64,000 nucleotides of DNA from JALOLV01 sp046295175 (GCA_046295175.1 JBKBNY010000003.1:124001-188000); one strand, 5' to 3'. Shown: positions 43,769 through 52,375, counted from the first letter of the stretch. Notes: generated by a model from the letters alone, not told the origin. Numbers and translations: made by a program.

Positions 43769-45310
43769 ATGATTATGATTTGCTGCTCTACCGAGCAAAA
43801 CTCAACTAATTTGATACCGGCTGTCCAGATAAACGGAGTAGAGCTGGTTGTTATAGTAGAATCTAAGCATGCCAAAGACAAAGGCTGGGCCGATGGTATG
43901 GTTGAGGTACTCAATAAAAGAGGTATCAAAACCGCCAAGATTGACCTCTCTACCGAAGGCAGTAATAGGGGAGGGGACATCCAATTAGAATGGGTTATTT
44001 CAAAAATAAATGATTTTGTCGTTGGTAATATATCAGCCAGTGAAACCATAATTTGGAATATCGGAGGTGGCCTAAAGCCCCTAATGCTGGCTATGTACCA
44101 GTGTTTTTTTCAACGTAATATGCCCCAAGACAGGGTTTGTTATCTGAATCCGCCCAATAATTTCGATGTGCCAACCATTGAGATTATCCATAATGAAAAT
44201 GGTAAACTAAAGGCCAATCAAATCAAAACCGAGGTTGATTTGAGTGCCGAAGAAATCCTGATGTTATATAACCAGAAAATCAAATCATCGAGTTTGTTTT
44301 ATCATCATCGACAGCAGCTACCCATCAAAAAATTTGAAGACTTATTCGGCTTCAACGATTTCAGAGAGTACGCTTTTAGGCACACGGCTAATAAAATGAT
44401 TGATAAAAAAGGAAACTACTCGCTCGAAGAGATTGCCGACCTTCTCAGGAGTAATTCAAGAAGTAAATTTGTTGTGGAATCTATCGAGACCAACCTAAAA
44501 GATGGAATATTAAAAAAAGCGGTATCAGGTAACGAACTCGATACTGCCAATCGGCTAAAACAATCGAAACGGAATGTACCATTGAATACTTTTTTTGATT
44601 CGCAGGGGCTGAATTCTTTAGCAACAAATATTAAAAACTTGATATTTAATAAACCCGATGAAATTGAGAAGTCTCTCTTTGCCCAAATGTTAAATTTTGA
44701 GGAAAAAGTTGAGTATATTGATATAAATAACCCAAAATTAGCACAAAAACTGAACGCAAAAAGTATAAAATTAGACGATACCCTCTTTAATAGCTTAGGA
44801 TACACAAAAATCGCTACTTACTTTGAAGCTTTACTCGAAAACCGATTTTATGACTTTTTGATAACTCATAAGCATAACATCGTGGAGGCTTACTCAAACG
44901 TCAAAATTTCAGCACACGGAACCGACACCATAGCCGAATACGATATTCTGTTGATTACCAAACAAGGTAATGCGATAGCAATCGAAGCCAAAACTTTTGA
45001 TTTTATCCAAAAAGATAATGATGCAAGGCAGTTTAACCTTGAAAGAGCCACAAGCAAGTTTGGCGAAATGTATGTGGTTTTTCCGTATGACCCAGAAGAT
45101 TTTGAAAAGCCATATTTTACGCAAAAATTAGCCGAATTACCATTTAAACTTAACGACAGAAAGAAGCAGTTTTTTGTAATTGCCGATAGTGTCGAAGAAA
45201 GTAAATTTAGGGTCAATTTTACTGATAAAAAGCTAAGGAGAGTTTCGGAGGGTGGCCTTCTGATAAATTGTTTGGATAGTCTTTTCGAGCGATTAAAGAT
45301 AAAAGATTAG
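43769..45310 (+). CDS. Card1/Can2-like CARF-nuclease activated by cyclic oligoadenylate
   Basis: A 513-aa protein. Residues ~1-150 form a CARF-type Rossmann domain (GVELVVIVES, then IIWNIGGGLKPLMLAMYQC). Residues ~345-450 hold a PD-(D/E)xK nuclease core: YFEALLENRFYDF, Asp392 in AEYDILLI, and Glu406-Ala-Lys408 in IAIEAKTFDF. This combination is the DUF1887/Card1/Can2 family, which cuts single-stranded DNA and/or RNA after binding cyclic tetra-adenylate. It lies 93 bp after array 2 with its own start, and Cas10 and Csx3 in the same locus supply and remove the signal. Other CARF nucleases are less likely because the middle section is long. Confidence 0.85.
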   Translation: MIMICCSTEQNSTNLIPAVQINGVELVVIVESKHAKDKGWADGMVEVLNKRGIKTAKIDLSTEGSNRGGDIQLEWVISKINDFVVGNISASETIIWNIGGGLKPLMLAMYQCFFQRNMPQDRVCYLNPPNNFDVPTIEIIHNENGKLKANQIKTEVDLSAEEILMLYNQKIKSSSLFYHHRQQLPIKKFEDLFGFNDFREYAFRHTANKMIDKKGNYSLEEIADLLRSNSRSKFVVESIETNLKDGILKKAVSGNELDTANRLKQSKRNVPLNTFFDSQGLNSLATNIKNLIFNKPDEIEKSLFAQMLNFEEKVEYIDINNPKLAQKLNAKSIKLDDTLFNSLGYTKIATYFEALLENRFYDFLITHKHNIVEAYSNVKISAHGTDTIAEYDILLITKQGNAIAIEAKTFDFIQKDNDARQFNLERATSKFGEMYVVFPYDPEDFEKPYFTQKLAELPFKLNDRKKQFFVIADSVEESKFRVNFTDKKLRRVSEGGLLINCLDSLFERLKIKD

Positions 45311-45738
45311 GTCAAAGAGTTTATGATTATGGTTGTTTCACTATTTCATTCTTTATGTATTGGAGTTACACAAAACAAGTATGATGATTAGAAATAAATA
45401 TCAAATTACACTAAAATAACAGGTTTAGTGACATGTACGTGTTTAATTAGATTCTTGTTTTGCAATAGTATTCGATTTTATAATTTTGAATATTACTGAC
45501 AATAGAGTTTCTAACTGGTTTAAAAAAAACTTTTCACTAATTTTTCCAAAAAAGTGTTTGATGTAATAACGAAATACCTCGAAAGTTTAAACGGGGTAGT
45601 TGCATAAAATGGAATAAAAATACCTATTCAACATAGCTTATTTAAAAAATTACTCTTCATTTACTATTCTTGCCATCGAAATCTTTTCATGAAAAGGGTG
45701 TTTCAATTTTTTTCAACACTTAAAATGTATGGTGCAGT
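45311..45738. other. Intergenic AT-rich stretch without visible gene
   Basis: About 430 bp between the Card1/Can2-like gene and the next gene. It is very AT-rich, with no open frame of note and no clear hairpin. It marks the change from the CRISPR locus to the mobile-element-like region. Confidence 0.6.
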
Positions 45739-46515
45739 ATGGCAGAACAGATTGGTTTAATTAAGTACAAGGGTAATTTGGGGGGACTCTCAGGTTATTC
45801 GCAAGGTGGCAAAGCTCTGATTCGTCGGGCTGGTGGAGGTTCTAAAGAACAGTTTAACAATTCGCCGACGATGGAACGAACTCGTGAAAATGCGGCGGAG
45901 TTCGGTAACGCGGCCTCATCTGGAAAACTGCTTCGAGATGCGATGAGGATTGTCATCTCTCAGGGTTCGGATAGGTATCTTACGGCTCGGGTAACTCAGA
46001 AGATGAGTGAGATTATTAAGAAAGACGGGGTAAATACTCGCGGCCAGCGTGGGGTATTGGATGATGAAACGAACTTATTTGAGGGGTTTGATTTCAATCA
46101 GAATGCTATTTTTGGCAGTGTCGTTTATCTAAAACCTGAGGTTAGTATTAACCGACAGACTGGCGAAATTTCGGCAAATATTCCGTCTCATAACCCAAGG
46201 ATTGTGATTGCTGCTCCGAGAGGAGCAACTCATTATCGCTTCTTTGGCTGTGCTTCTAATATCAATTTTGAGGCGAATGATTTTTCTACCGTGGAGGATG
46301 AAAGTGATTTCATTGAGATTGGAAATTCGGCAGTTGCGGAGATTAATCTGGATTTCGGTATGGAGGATGCCCAAAATCAAAATGTCAATCTAACTTCTCC
46401 GATTTTCGTTGCAGTTGGAATTAGTTTCTTTCAGGATGTCAACGGTGAAAAGTATCCTTTGAAGAACGGGGCTTACAACGCCGTGAAAGTAGTAAAAGTT
46501 GATACTGGGGTGTAA
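45739..46515 (+). CDS. Hypothetical protein, Bacteroidota mobile-element type
   Basis: A 258-aa protein starting MAEQIGLIKYKGNLGGLSGY. It has a glycine-rich basic N-terminus (GGKALIRRAGGGSKEQFNNS) and a predicted beta-rich C-terminal half with many hydrophobic/polar alternations (VYLKPEVSINRQTGEIS). No signal peptide. I recognise it only as a type of protein recurrent in Bacteroidota genomes without known role. The next gene, with a collagen-like motif, follows in the same direction, so the two may encode surface or particle components. Confidence 0.6.
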   Translation: MAEQIGLIKYKGNLGGLSGYSQGGKALIRRAGGGSKEQFNNSPTMERTRENAAEFGNAASSGKLLRDAMRIVISQGSDRYLTARVTQKMSEIIKKDGVNTRGQRGVLDDETNLFEGFDFNQNAIFGSVVYLKPEVSINRQTGEISANIPSHNPRIVIAAPRGATHYRFFGCASNINFEANDFSTVEDESDFIEIGNSAVAEINLDFGMEDAQNQNVNLTSPIFVAVGISFFQDVNGEKYPLKNGAYNAVKVVKVDTGV

Positions 46516-46560
46516 CCTCACCCCCTGCCCCCTCTCCGACTGGAGAGGGGGTTCTTTTTT
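46513..46560 (+). repeat. REP-like palindromic element, also terminator-shaped
   Basis: CCCCCTCTCC (46,528-46,537) pairs with GGAGAGGGGG (46,542-46,551), followed by TTCTTTTTT. Preceded by TAACCTCACCCC. The same family appears at 50,398-50,436 and in weaker forms at 49,471, 51,295 and 52,052. It can act as a terminator for the gene ending at 46,515, although the next gene starts 23 bp later. Confidence 0.75.
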
Positions 46561-46582
46561 ATAAAACGAGTTTAAAAAAATT

Positions 46583-48031
46583 ATGAGAATATTTAAGAAT
46601 GCCCCTGGTGGAGGTTTTGAGATTGTTGCGGATGGCAAAACCCGAAAATATACGAGCATCATCAACCTGATAAATTTGATGATTAACTTTTTGCAGGATG
46701 GATTTACCGTCTCGGTAGATGTGGGAAGGGAAGCTACGACATCGAAAGGTCTCAAAATGGTTGATTTGAATACTAAGACCCAAATTTTGGGAGGTTCAAA
46801 ATTATTGAAGGAGTTTGTCGGGCCGAATGCTCGTATTGATAGTTTGAGGTACATGGCAAGCATCCTGCAAAAATCTAATATGAAATCAATTTTGAACGAA
46901 GGAGATTACCAAATTAAGTTTGAGACAGAGGAGGGAAGTGGCCAAAGTAATAGTGGGAGTAATGGGAGTGTGGGAAGTGGGAGTAATACTGGAGGAGGAA
47001 GTACAACAAATCCGACGGAAACGATAGCAAGTCAAGTTGTTAATGTGATTGCTTCAACTCCACAGTTGATGCAACAGCTCAATCCAAAATTATTCTTCGA
47101 AAGTTCGGGTGATTTTGAGCTATTGGGTAGCCAAAATGGAGCAACGATTTACTTCCACGATGGACAGCAGATTGATGACCCACATTTTAAACTAAGATTG
47201 AAAGATGGGAATTTGACATTTGCAGTTGTGAATACTTCTGCCCGACCGGTGAAAGTATATCTTGAAAGTCAGTTTTTAATGGATATTGTGGGTAAAAACC
47301 ATGTGATGGTTTACGGAATCAATGGTCTTTATCGTAGTGCTGGTCTTGATTATCCGACAGAAGCTGAGATAATGGGGGCGATTCAACATAAAACTGACGA
47401 GTTGGTTTTGAATCCTGAAAAGGAGTCTATGATTGGGAGTGCAAAATTGGTGAATACGGCCAGTTATCAGATTCAAAAATCGGATAGTTTTTTGGTTGTA
47501 GGTGTACCGTACGAAGGATTTAGTAATGCTTTGTTTTTGCCAAATGTTAGTCAAAATCAGCAAGTAGATTTGACTTTGCTTATTGAGAATCCGCAAGGAG
47601 CTACGTTATCTGTATCGAATGGTGGGGTTTTCTATGATGGTGTAATGCCATTAGTTCCTAACACTAAAACCTTAGCAAAGGGAGTCTATCGTGTTGTATC
47701 GTTATTCGATGGTACCGCAACAAGGCATTATTTGCTTGACTTGAAAGGGCCGAAGGGCGATACTGGAGAATCTTTCAAGATTATTCGTCAGAACTATACA
47801 GTTCAGCCGGGTGATAAGAAGTTGATTGCTTATCATGCTGAGAATGTTTTGGTGATAACTGTTCCGCAAAATGTGCAGCAGGCACAGTTTGAGGTTTATA
47901 ATGGTTCAGCGAATCCATTATCGGTTGTCTTGGAGGGGCAAAATGACCCTTTGGCGGTTATACCTGCCAACCAAAGGCGGGTAGCTGATTTGGATATTCC
48001 GAATGGGCGGATGGAGTTTATTGGGGTTTAA
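46583..48031 (+). CDS. Hypothetical protein with collagen-like motif
   Basis: A 482-aa protein. Residues ~1-110 are globular (MRIFKNAPGGGFEIVADGKT...); residues ~115-140 are a Ser/Gly/Asn-rich linker; the second half is beta-rich and contains LKGPKGDTGESF near residue 395, a short collagen-type Gly-X-Y motif often found in phage tail fibres. No signal peptide, so it may be part of a cytoplasmic particle rather than a secreted protein. The preceding gene ends 67 bp upstream; a terminator lies 16 bp downstream. Role unknown. Confidence 0.6.
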   Translation: MRIFKNAPGGGFEIVADGKTRKYTSIINLINLMINFLQDGFTVSVDVGREATTSKGLKMVDLNTKTQILGGSKLLKEFVGPNARIDSLRYMASILQKSNMKSILNEGDYQIKFETEEGSGQSNSGSNGSVGSGSNTGGGSTTNPTETIASQVVNVIASTPQLMQQLNPKLFFESSGDFELLGSQNGATIYFHDGQQIDDPHFKLRLKDGNLTFAVVNTSARPVKVYLESQFLMDIVGKNHVMVYGINGLYRSAGLDYPTEAEIMGAIQHKTDELVLNPEKESMIGSAKLVNTASYQIQKSDSFLVVGVPYEGFSNALFLPNVSQNQQVDLTLLIENPQGATLSVSNGGVFYDGVMPLVPNTKTLAKGVYRVVSLFDGTATRHYLLDLKGPKGDTGESFKIIRQNYTVQPGDKKLIAYHAENVLVITVPQNVQQAQFEVYNGSANPLSVVLEGQNDPLAVIPANQRRVADLDIPNGRMEFIGV

Positions 48032-48046
48032 TCTTTCTAATTTTTC

Positions 48047-48079
48047 AAGCCAAGGCATTTTGTCTTGGCTTTTATTTTT
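48047..48079 (+). terminator. Rho-independent terminator
   Basis: AAGCCAAG (48,047-48,054) pairs with CTTGGCTT (48,064-48,071) and is followed by TTATTTTTA. It ends the 45.7-48.0 kb gene pair and separates it from the noncoding region that follows. Confidence 0.8.
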
Positions 48080-48084
48080 AGATG

Positions 48085-48774
48085 TGGCTCGCCCGAGCCA
48101 GCTTACTTAGCCCGAACCCGAGCGAGTAAGAGCCTAAGACTAAGACGGATGGGCGACGACGCAAGGCACGGAGCAAAGCGACACGCCACGAGCAGGAAAC
48201 TACAACACCCTGAAAGGAAACGAGCCAAGAAACCAAGGCTGCCTGAGACAGTAACTGGCCCGCCACGCTGAAAAGGAAAACCGGGCGACCAGAACGAATG
48301 CTACACAGCTGAGGGACAACCCACTGGACGCCCGGAGTGAGGGCAACTGAAGCGACAAAAGGATGAGAGTGAGCAGAACCTGCCCAAGCAACCACAGGGG
48401 AAGCCAAAGCTGACAAGCGAAACGAGAGTGAAAGTGAGGAACCGAAGAACATGATGAAAAAGTGATAAGGGACGGAACCGCCGCCAACGGGAAACCGAGC
48501 AACACGCAAGGAACGGCAGATTGCGTAAGCTGGCAGAAGACACAGGGTTTATCCCCATGCCTGCAATGGTTTACCACTTGGGGGCTGCTGCGGAAGCGTA
48601 GGCGAAAGAAGTGAGTCCAAGCTGCACAAAGCAGACGAAGTGAACCCCTTGTAGGTGTGGTTTTCTGCCAGCTAACTTGCAAGTGACTTGTGTGTAATTT
48701 GTGCGTTGGGAAAATCAAGCATGCAATGTATAACCTTATTGGCGGGTATGCCGTGTGAGGGTTGGGTGGGCGAG
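48085..48774 (+). ncRNA. Candidate large structured RNA, copy A
   Basis: About 690 nt of purine-rich, unusually GC-rich sequence without a credible gene; minus-strand frames over it have no protein-like features. CTCGCCC (48,088-48,094) can pair with GGGCGAG (48,768-48,774), closing the whole region. AGCTGGCAGAA (48,528-48,538) pairs perfectly with TTCTGCCAGCT (48,663-48,673), and a GGGG/CCCC helix (48,580s with 48,645-48,648) lies inside. Within it are TGCGGAAGCGTAGGCGAA (48,589-48,606) and GTGAGTCCAAGCTGCACAAA (48,611-48,630), which recur nearly unchanged in copy B with matching enclosing helices. Family unknown; strand is inferred from purine bias and shared layout. Confidence 0.55.
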
Positions 48775-48894
48775 TAGGAAAATGGCTTTTGTTAATTTTA
48801 TGATTCTACTAAGAAAAGCCAATTTGAAGGGCTGGAGGGTGGGTGCGGAGGGCGTGTTTGGGCCTCCATTCAACACCTTTGGAGGTGTTAAATT

Positions 48895-49089
48895 TTATGT
48901 TTGTTTGGTCAAAAATTCTTCTACGTTGTCTTTGTTCAAATCTAATGGGAATCCGAAGGTTTCTCGGGTGGTTGTGGTGATTTGAATATTGTTTTCAGTA
49001 AAAAGTATATCTACGATTTGCGATGGATTGAAGAATTGTAGGTTTCCATCTTCGTACTCACATTTTAATATTTGATTTTTCCATTCCAT
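48895..49089 (-). CDS. Small hypothetical protein
   Basis: A 64-aa acidic protein, MEWKNQILKCEYEDGNLQFF. The pattern (FNPSQIVDILFTENNIQITT) suggests a small beta-sheet domain. It overlaps the end of the zinc-finger gene upstream by 32 bp in another frame, so it is probably the last gene of the 52.4-48.9 kb reverse operon. An AACACCT/AGGTGTT hairpin at ~48,873-48,890, just past its stop, may be the terminator. Confidence 0.55.
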   Translation of the reverse strand: MEWKNQILKCEYEDGNLQFFNPSQIVDILFTENNIQITTTTRETFGFPLDLNKDNVEEFLTKQT

Positions 49090-49441
49090 TGTTTTGGTTG
49101 CTTTTTAGACTAAATATTTCATATTTCTTGCTGTGTTTCTTGAAGTGTCCCGAAAGGCTTTTTTGGCTTTCGGTAACAAACTCACAAAAAGGGCATTTGA
49201 AAAATGCTTTTTGCTTCTCTTCATGCTTTTGAGTTTGCTTTTGCAAAACGGGTTTTGCTTTTTTGATTGCTAATTCTGCTTTTTGGCCTTCATATTCCAT
49301 CATAAATTCCACCAAATCTACACCGCAAGCATTGGCGTACAAAATCAAGCGGTTTAATTTATGGTTTCTTTGGCTTAGGCTTGTTGTTTGCCAAAACTCC
49401 TCACGTCCTGTGAGGAGTTGGTTGTAGTATTTTTCGTACAT
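49058..49441 (-). CDS. Small C2H2-type zinc-finger protein
   Basis: A 127-aa protein with a C-terminal C2H2-like finger: CPFC, then SLSGHFKKH, giving Cys-X2-Cys and His-X3/4-His spacing as in eukaryotic-type fingers, which are rare in bacteria. The N-terminal part (MYEKYYNQLLTGREEFWQTT) is helical and the middle is a charged helix. Probably binds nucleic acid. It lies in a reverse-strand operon with a RecE-like nuclease, consistent with a role in element DNA handling, but this is inferred. Confidence 0.6.
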   Translation of the reverse strand: MYEKYYNQLLTGREEFWQTTSLSQRNHKLNRLILYANACGVDLVEFMMEYEGQKAELAIKKAKPVLQKQTQKHEEKQKAFFKCPFCEFVTESQKSLSGHFKKHSKKYEIFSLKSNQNNGMEKSNIKM

Positions 49442-49447
49442 AACTCC

Positions 49448-49498
49448 ATCCGTAGCGACGGTCGCCCTTACCCTTCCCCAATAGGGAAGGGAATTTTA
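49448..49498 (-). repeat. REP-like palindrome
   Basis: CCCTTCCC (49,471-49,478) pairs with GGGAAGGG (49,484-49,491). It lies between the zinc-finger and nuclease genes and belongs to the same loose family as the palindrome at 46,513. Confidence 0.6.
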
Positions 49499-50212
49499 TG
49501 CTACGTTTTGTAATAAATTTCTATTCCATGTTGAAGGGGTGAAACCGCTTTCGATTCCTCCCATTTCTTGCCAAGTTTTGAGAAGCGATTGGTATTTTTT
49601 TCGACCGTACCCTATAAAACCTTTTTCGGTGGATGCATCAAATATGAAAATGTCATAAGGTGCTTTTTTCTGAATACCAACGAAAATAAATTTTACCTCA
49701 CGGTAGCAACGGTTGCTTTGGCCTCCTATCTGATGGGAGAGGGGATTTTTTTGAAAATTACGGATTGCATCCGAATAAAAAGCTGCTTGGCGGTCGTATT
49801 CGTATTCGATGCACGATTTTAGAAAAGCGGCTTCATTGGGTTGGCTAGTTGTTTTGAAATCTACGATTAGGTTTTGTTTCAGAACCATGTCAATTTTGGC
49901 TTTGCAAGGCAATTTTGTATTTTCATCTTCAAATAAAAAGCCTTGCTCTTTTCTTGAAAATTGTAAAACCCATTTACAAAATTTGTTTTCTCGTACCTTA
50001 TTTGATATGTGTAATATTAAGTCTTTGTCAACTGTATCGGGTATGAAATGGGGTTTGTGGGGTTCGAGCAAATGCTCGTGTAAGGCACTGCCAAATGCAA
50101 AGGCTTTGAATGGTTTAAATCGTTTTTTAGCAAAGATAAAATCTCGGAACTCTGATAAGTCGCTGTTTGAAATTGCTGGATATTGGCGGTAGTTGTCAAA
50201 TGTATGAACCAT
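49496..50212 (-). CDS. RecE-like PDDEXK exonuclease
   Basis: A 238-aa protein with the features of DUF3799/RecE-type exonucleases: AFAFGSALHEHLLEP (His45), Asp108 in KAKIDMV, and Asp118-X-Lys120 in IVDFKTTSQP. The family degrades double-stranded DNA from ends to give single strands for annealing by a RecT-like partner, usually encoded nearby on phages and integrative elements. Here a neighbour of unknown fold (51,352) could take that role. It is one of five genes on the reverse strand from 52.4 to 48.9 kb. Confidence 0.75.
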   Translation of the reverse strand: MVHTFDNYRQYPAISNSDLSEFRDFIFAKKRFKPFKAFAFGSALHEHLLEPHKPHFIPDTVDKDLILHISNKVRENKFCKWVLQFSRKEQGFLFEDENTKLPCKAKIDMVLKQNLIVDFKTTSQPNEAAFLKSCIEYEYDRQAAFYSDAIRNFQKNPLSHQIGGQSNRCYREVKFIFVGIQKKAPYDIFIFDASTEKGFIGYGRKKYQSLLKTWQEMGGIESGFTPSTWNRNLLQNVA

Positions 50213-50397
50213 GATTTTTGTGATAATTATGATTATTGGATAAACTCAAAAGTTTTAAAATCAACGTCTTTGGTTTGAATTATAAATCTATCTCCTTTGC
50301 TGTCAAAAGCATCAAAATGGATGTATTTTGATATTTCTAAGGGGCTGTATGAAGTTGTAAATATTAGCCCCTTTTTTGGTTGAAAATTGGTACATAA

Positions 50398-50436
50398 TAA
50401 CCTCACCCCTGCCCCTCTCCAAATGGAGAGGGGTTT
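50398..50436 (-). repeat. REP-like palindrome
   Basis: CCCCTCTCC (50,412-50,420) pairs with GGAGAGGGG (50,425-50,433); preceded by CCTCACCCCTG as in the copy at 46,513. It lies between the nuclease and DUF932 genes. Confidence 0.7.
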
Positions 50437-50446
50437 AGAGGACTTT

Positions 50447-51268
50447 TTAAATTAGTGCTTCACAAAATTTGAATGCTTCTTCGTTGATTCGGGCAGAACC
50501 ACCAAAGGTGTTGCCGAAAACTTCCTCTTTGTTTTTTCGGATGTGGGTGGTAAAATGGGTGATTCCTTGTAGTAAACCGAAAGCGGTATCGCCTAAATCA
50601 AAGCATTCTCTTTGGATTGATGCGTTGATATTATCAATTATATTTCGTTTTCTTGGAGAGAGTTCGACAATGCCTAATTTTTCCTCTTCATTCATTCGGG
50701 TTAATCGTTCGACCAATGATTTTTTGATTGAATTATCAACTTTTGAGGTGTGCATTCTTGCCATTTTGATGTATAAATCTTTACGCTCACGCATGTAAGT
50801 TTCAAAGTATCGGATTAATTCGTCAATTTTTGTATCGTGGTTTTTGGTGTGATGTACCTGTAATTGGCGAAAGATTTTTGAAAACCGATTTGAGCAACGA
50901 ATCATTTTAGAACTATTACCCATAAAAAAGCCTGTGCTGCTGTCGTGGCTATTGCCAATTATCATATAATCATTGAATTCGTAGCCGCAAACTTTGATGC
51001 CCTCCGAACATTCTAAAAATGCCATTACCTTTTTACCCCCTTCAAATTCATCGAAAGTTTGAAGCGGAAAACCTGTGATTTCTTGCATTTTGTGTACTAC
51101 TTCTAAAAATCGTTGGTTAGTTGTAGGGGTGTAGCTTGTTTTCGCCACGTTTAGGAGTTTGCCGTTGTCATTTCTGAAAATGGCTTTGTAGTTTGATAGC
51201 TTTTGATTATTGGAATAAATTGGGTTTTGTTGGATTTCCCAAGCGATGGTGGTTTGTATTGGTTTCAT
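50447..51268 (-). CDS. DUF932 phage/plasmid-type protein
   Basis: A 273-aa protein with the DUF932 pattern: KAIFRNDNGKLLNVAKTSYT, then NQRFLEVV, VMAFLECSEGIKVCGYEF and IGNSHDSSTGFFMGNSSKMI, the 'N.HDG.....' type segment. These proteins are encoded by phages, plasmids and integrative elements, next to recombination genes; function not established. Position between a RecE-like nuclease and an unknown 223-aa protein fits that association. Confidence 0.75.
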   Translation of the reverse strand: MKPIQTTIAWEIQQNPIYSNNQKLSNYKAIFRNDNGKLLNVAKTSYTPTTNQRFLEVVHKMQEITGFPLQTFDEFEGGKKVMAFLECSEGIKVCGYEFNDYMIIGNSHDSSTGFFMGNSSKMIRCSNRFSKIFRQLQVHHTKNHDTKIDELIRYFETYMRERKDLYIKMARMHTSKVDNSIKKSLVERLTRMNEEEKLGIVELSPRKRNIIDNINASIQRECFDLGDTAFGLLQGITHFTTHIRKNKEEVFGNTFGGSARINEEAFKFCEALI

Positions 51269-51289
51269 GTTACTTGATTTTACCCCATC

Positions 51290-51318
51290 CCTGACCCTTC
51301 CCCTAAGAGGGAAGGGAA
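51290..51318 (-). repeat. REP-like palindrome
   Basis: CCCTTCCC (51,295-51,302) pairs with GGGAAGGG (51,309-51,316); preceded by TACCCCATCCCTGA. Located between the DUF932 and 223-aa genes. Confidence 0.65.
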
Positions 51319-51351
51319 TTATAGGAATAAGAAATTTGGAGAAGATTGATT

Positions 51352-52023
51352 TTAGGCAGCTTGTTTGTTTTCTTCTTCCTGCTCTCCTTTAACAGGTAGA
51401 TAGAAAGTAGGTGATTTGGCTAAATAGGTAGCTGTTTCTTTGATTGTATCTTTTCGATAAATCGGATAGTCTTTTGCATATTCTTGCAATTCGGTGGTTT
51501 TGTCTTTGTCGGCAAAATCATAAGAGAAGCGACCCACGAACCAAGATTTGTTTTCACCTTCTTTTTTGGATTCTACTTTCTCGGGCTTGATAGTCAGTAC
51601 TATGTCGGCTAATGTAACATCATCATAGTATAGCTTTTCGGCTAAGTCTGTGAGCTCTTCGAGTGTTGTGTTATTGAACATAATGGTTGAAACACAATTT
51701 TTGTCGTCGATGAAGAAAATCTCACACCATTTATCGGTTCTTGTTCTGCCGAACATATTATCCTCAAAGATTCTCCATGCAATAGGCTGAAAGCTGAATT
51801 GAGTAATTGGTGTACCTTTCGCATCTAATAAAATGCGTTCTCCGTTGATGTTGAACTGTCCGTTTTGACCATTGAAACGATATTGACGTGGTGAACCTGG
51901 AATGTATTTGAATTTAGGGATGAAAGTTTCTTCTCCTGTTTCTTCATCTACTTTTTTTACCAAATAAGGTTTGATGGCTTGGTTATTTGATTCCATTTGA
52001 TTGTTTTTTGTTTTGTTTGACAT
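51352..52023 (-). CDS. Hypothetical protein of RecE/DUF932 cluster
   Basis: A 223-aa protein with a Gln/Asn-rich start (MSNKTKNNQMESNNQ; Met10 is another possible start), a beta-rich core (QYRFNGQNGQFNINGERILL, AWRIFEDNMFGRTRTDKWCE) and an acidic end (EQEEENKQAA). The acidic C-terminal tail and beta-rich body are reminiscent of single-strand DNA-binding proteins, but no OB-fold signature is clear. It is encoded before DUF932 and the RecE-like nuclease on the same strand. Confidence 0.55.
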   Translation of the reverse strand: MSNKTKNNQMESNNQAIKPYLVKKVDEETGEETFIPKFKYIPGSPRQYRFNGQNGQFNINGERILLDAKGTPITQFSFQPIAWRIFEDNMFGRTRTDKWCEIFFIDDKNCVSTIMFNNTTLEELTDLAEKLYYDDVTLADIVLTIKPEKVESKKEGENKSWFVGRFSYDFADKDKTTELQEYAKDYPIYRKDTIKETATYLAKSPTFYLPVKGEQEEENKQAA

Positions 52024-52045
52024 GATTGAAAATTTGGTTTACCTT

Positions 52046-52071
52046 ACCAAACCTCTCTACTGAGAGAGGGC
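52046..52071. repeat. Short palindrome of the REP-like family
   Basis: CCTCTCT (52,052-52,058) pairs with AGAGAGG (52,063-52,069), between two reverse-strand genes. Weaker than the others, so assignment is tentative. Confidence 0.45.
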
Positions 52072-52105
52072 TAATAAGGATGGTTGAAAAATTGATTTTA
52101 AGATT

Positions 52106-52375
52106 TTATAAACTGGCGTAATCGGCGAAATAGTTGGCTTCAAAAACTCGCTCTTTGTACTCGATTGGAGATTCTAATTTTTTTAGGACTTTGTTTCTCA
52201 CTAATTCAAATTCTTCTCTCGAGATTTTGATTAAGTTGGTGTATAACTTGGCTGGGCAAGTTGTTAGTTTTGAAATTGATGGAACTGCAACGGCATTGAA
52301 TATTGCAATTTTGTGTTCTTCGGATGAACTGTAATACCATGATTTACAAGGTGTTCGGTAAAATGTTGTTTTCAT
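52106..52375 (-). CDS. Small hypothetical protein
   Basis: The start at 52,375 (MKTTFYRTPCKSWYYSSSEE) gives 89 aa; a longer frame to 52,432 adds 19 residues with no family support. It has a C-terminal helical segment (FELVRNKVLKKLESPIEY) and no known domain. First gene of the reverse operon that holds DUF932 and the RecE-like nuclease. The copy-B RNA region starts ~70 bp upstream on the other strand. Confidence 0.5.
   Translation of the reverse strand: MKTTFYRTPCKSWYYSSSEEHKIAIFNAVAVPSISKLTTCPAKLYTNLIKISREEFELVRNKVLKKLESPIEYKERVFEANYFADYASL

Noticed and set aside
39019..43798. Open frames in array 2 reading VVIHLNIGLHFY or RNPLKYWSSFL
   Set aside because: Translation of the 36-bp repeat, not genes; one frame even crosses the N gap and another runs into the Card1/Can2-like start.
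43769..45310. Card1/Can2-like protein as an ordinary restriction enzyme
   Set aside because: The N-terminal Rossmann/CARF part, position next to the array, and presence of Cas10 and Csx3 fit a signal-activated nuclease better; no methylase partner.
48078..48718. Minus-strand frames of 85-172 aa over the GC-rich region
   Set aside because: Low-complexity Ser/Leu/Phe-rich translations, overlapping each other, with no domain; the region is better explained as structured RNA.
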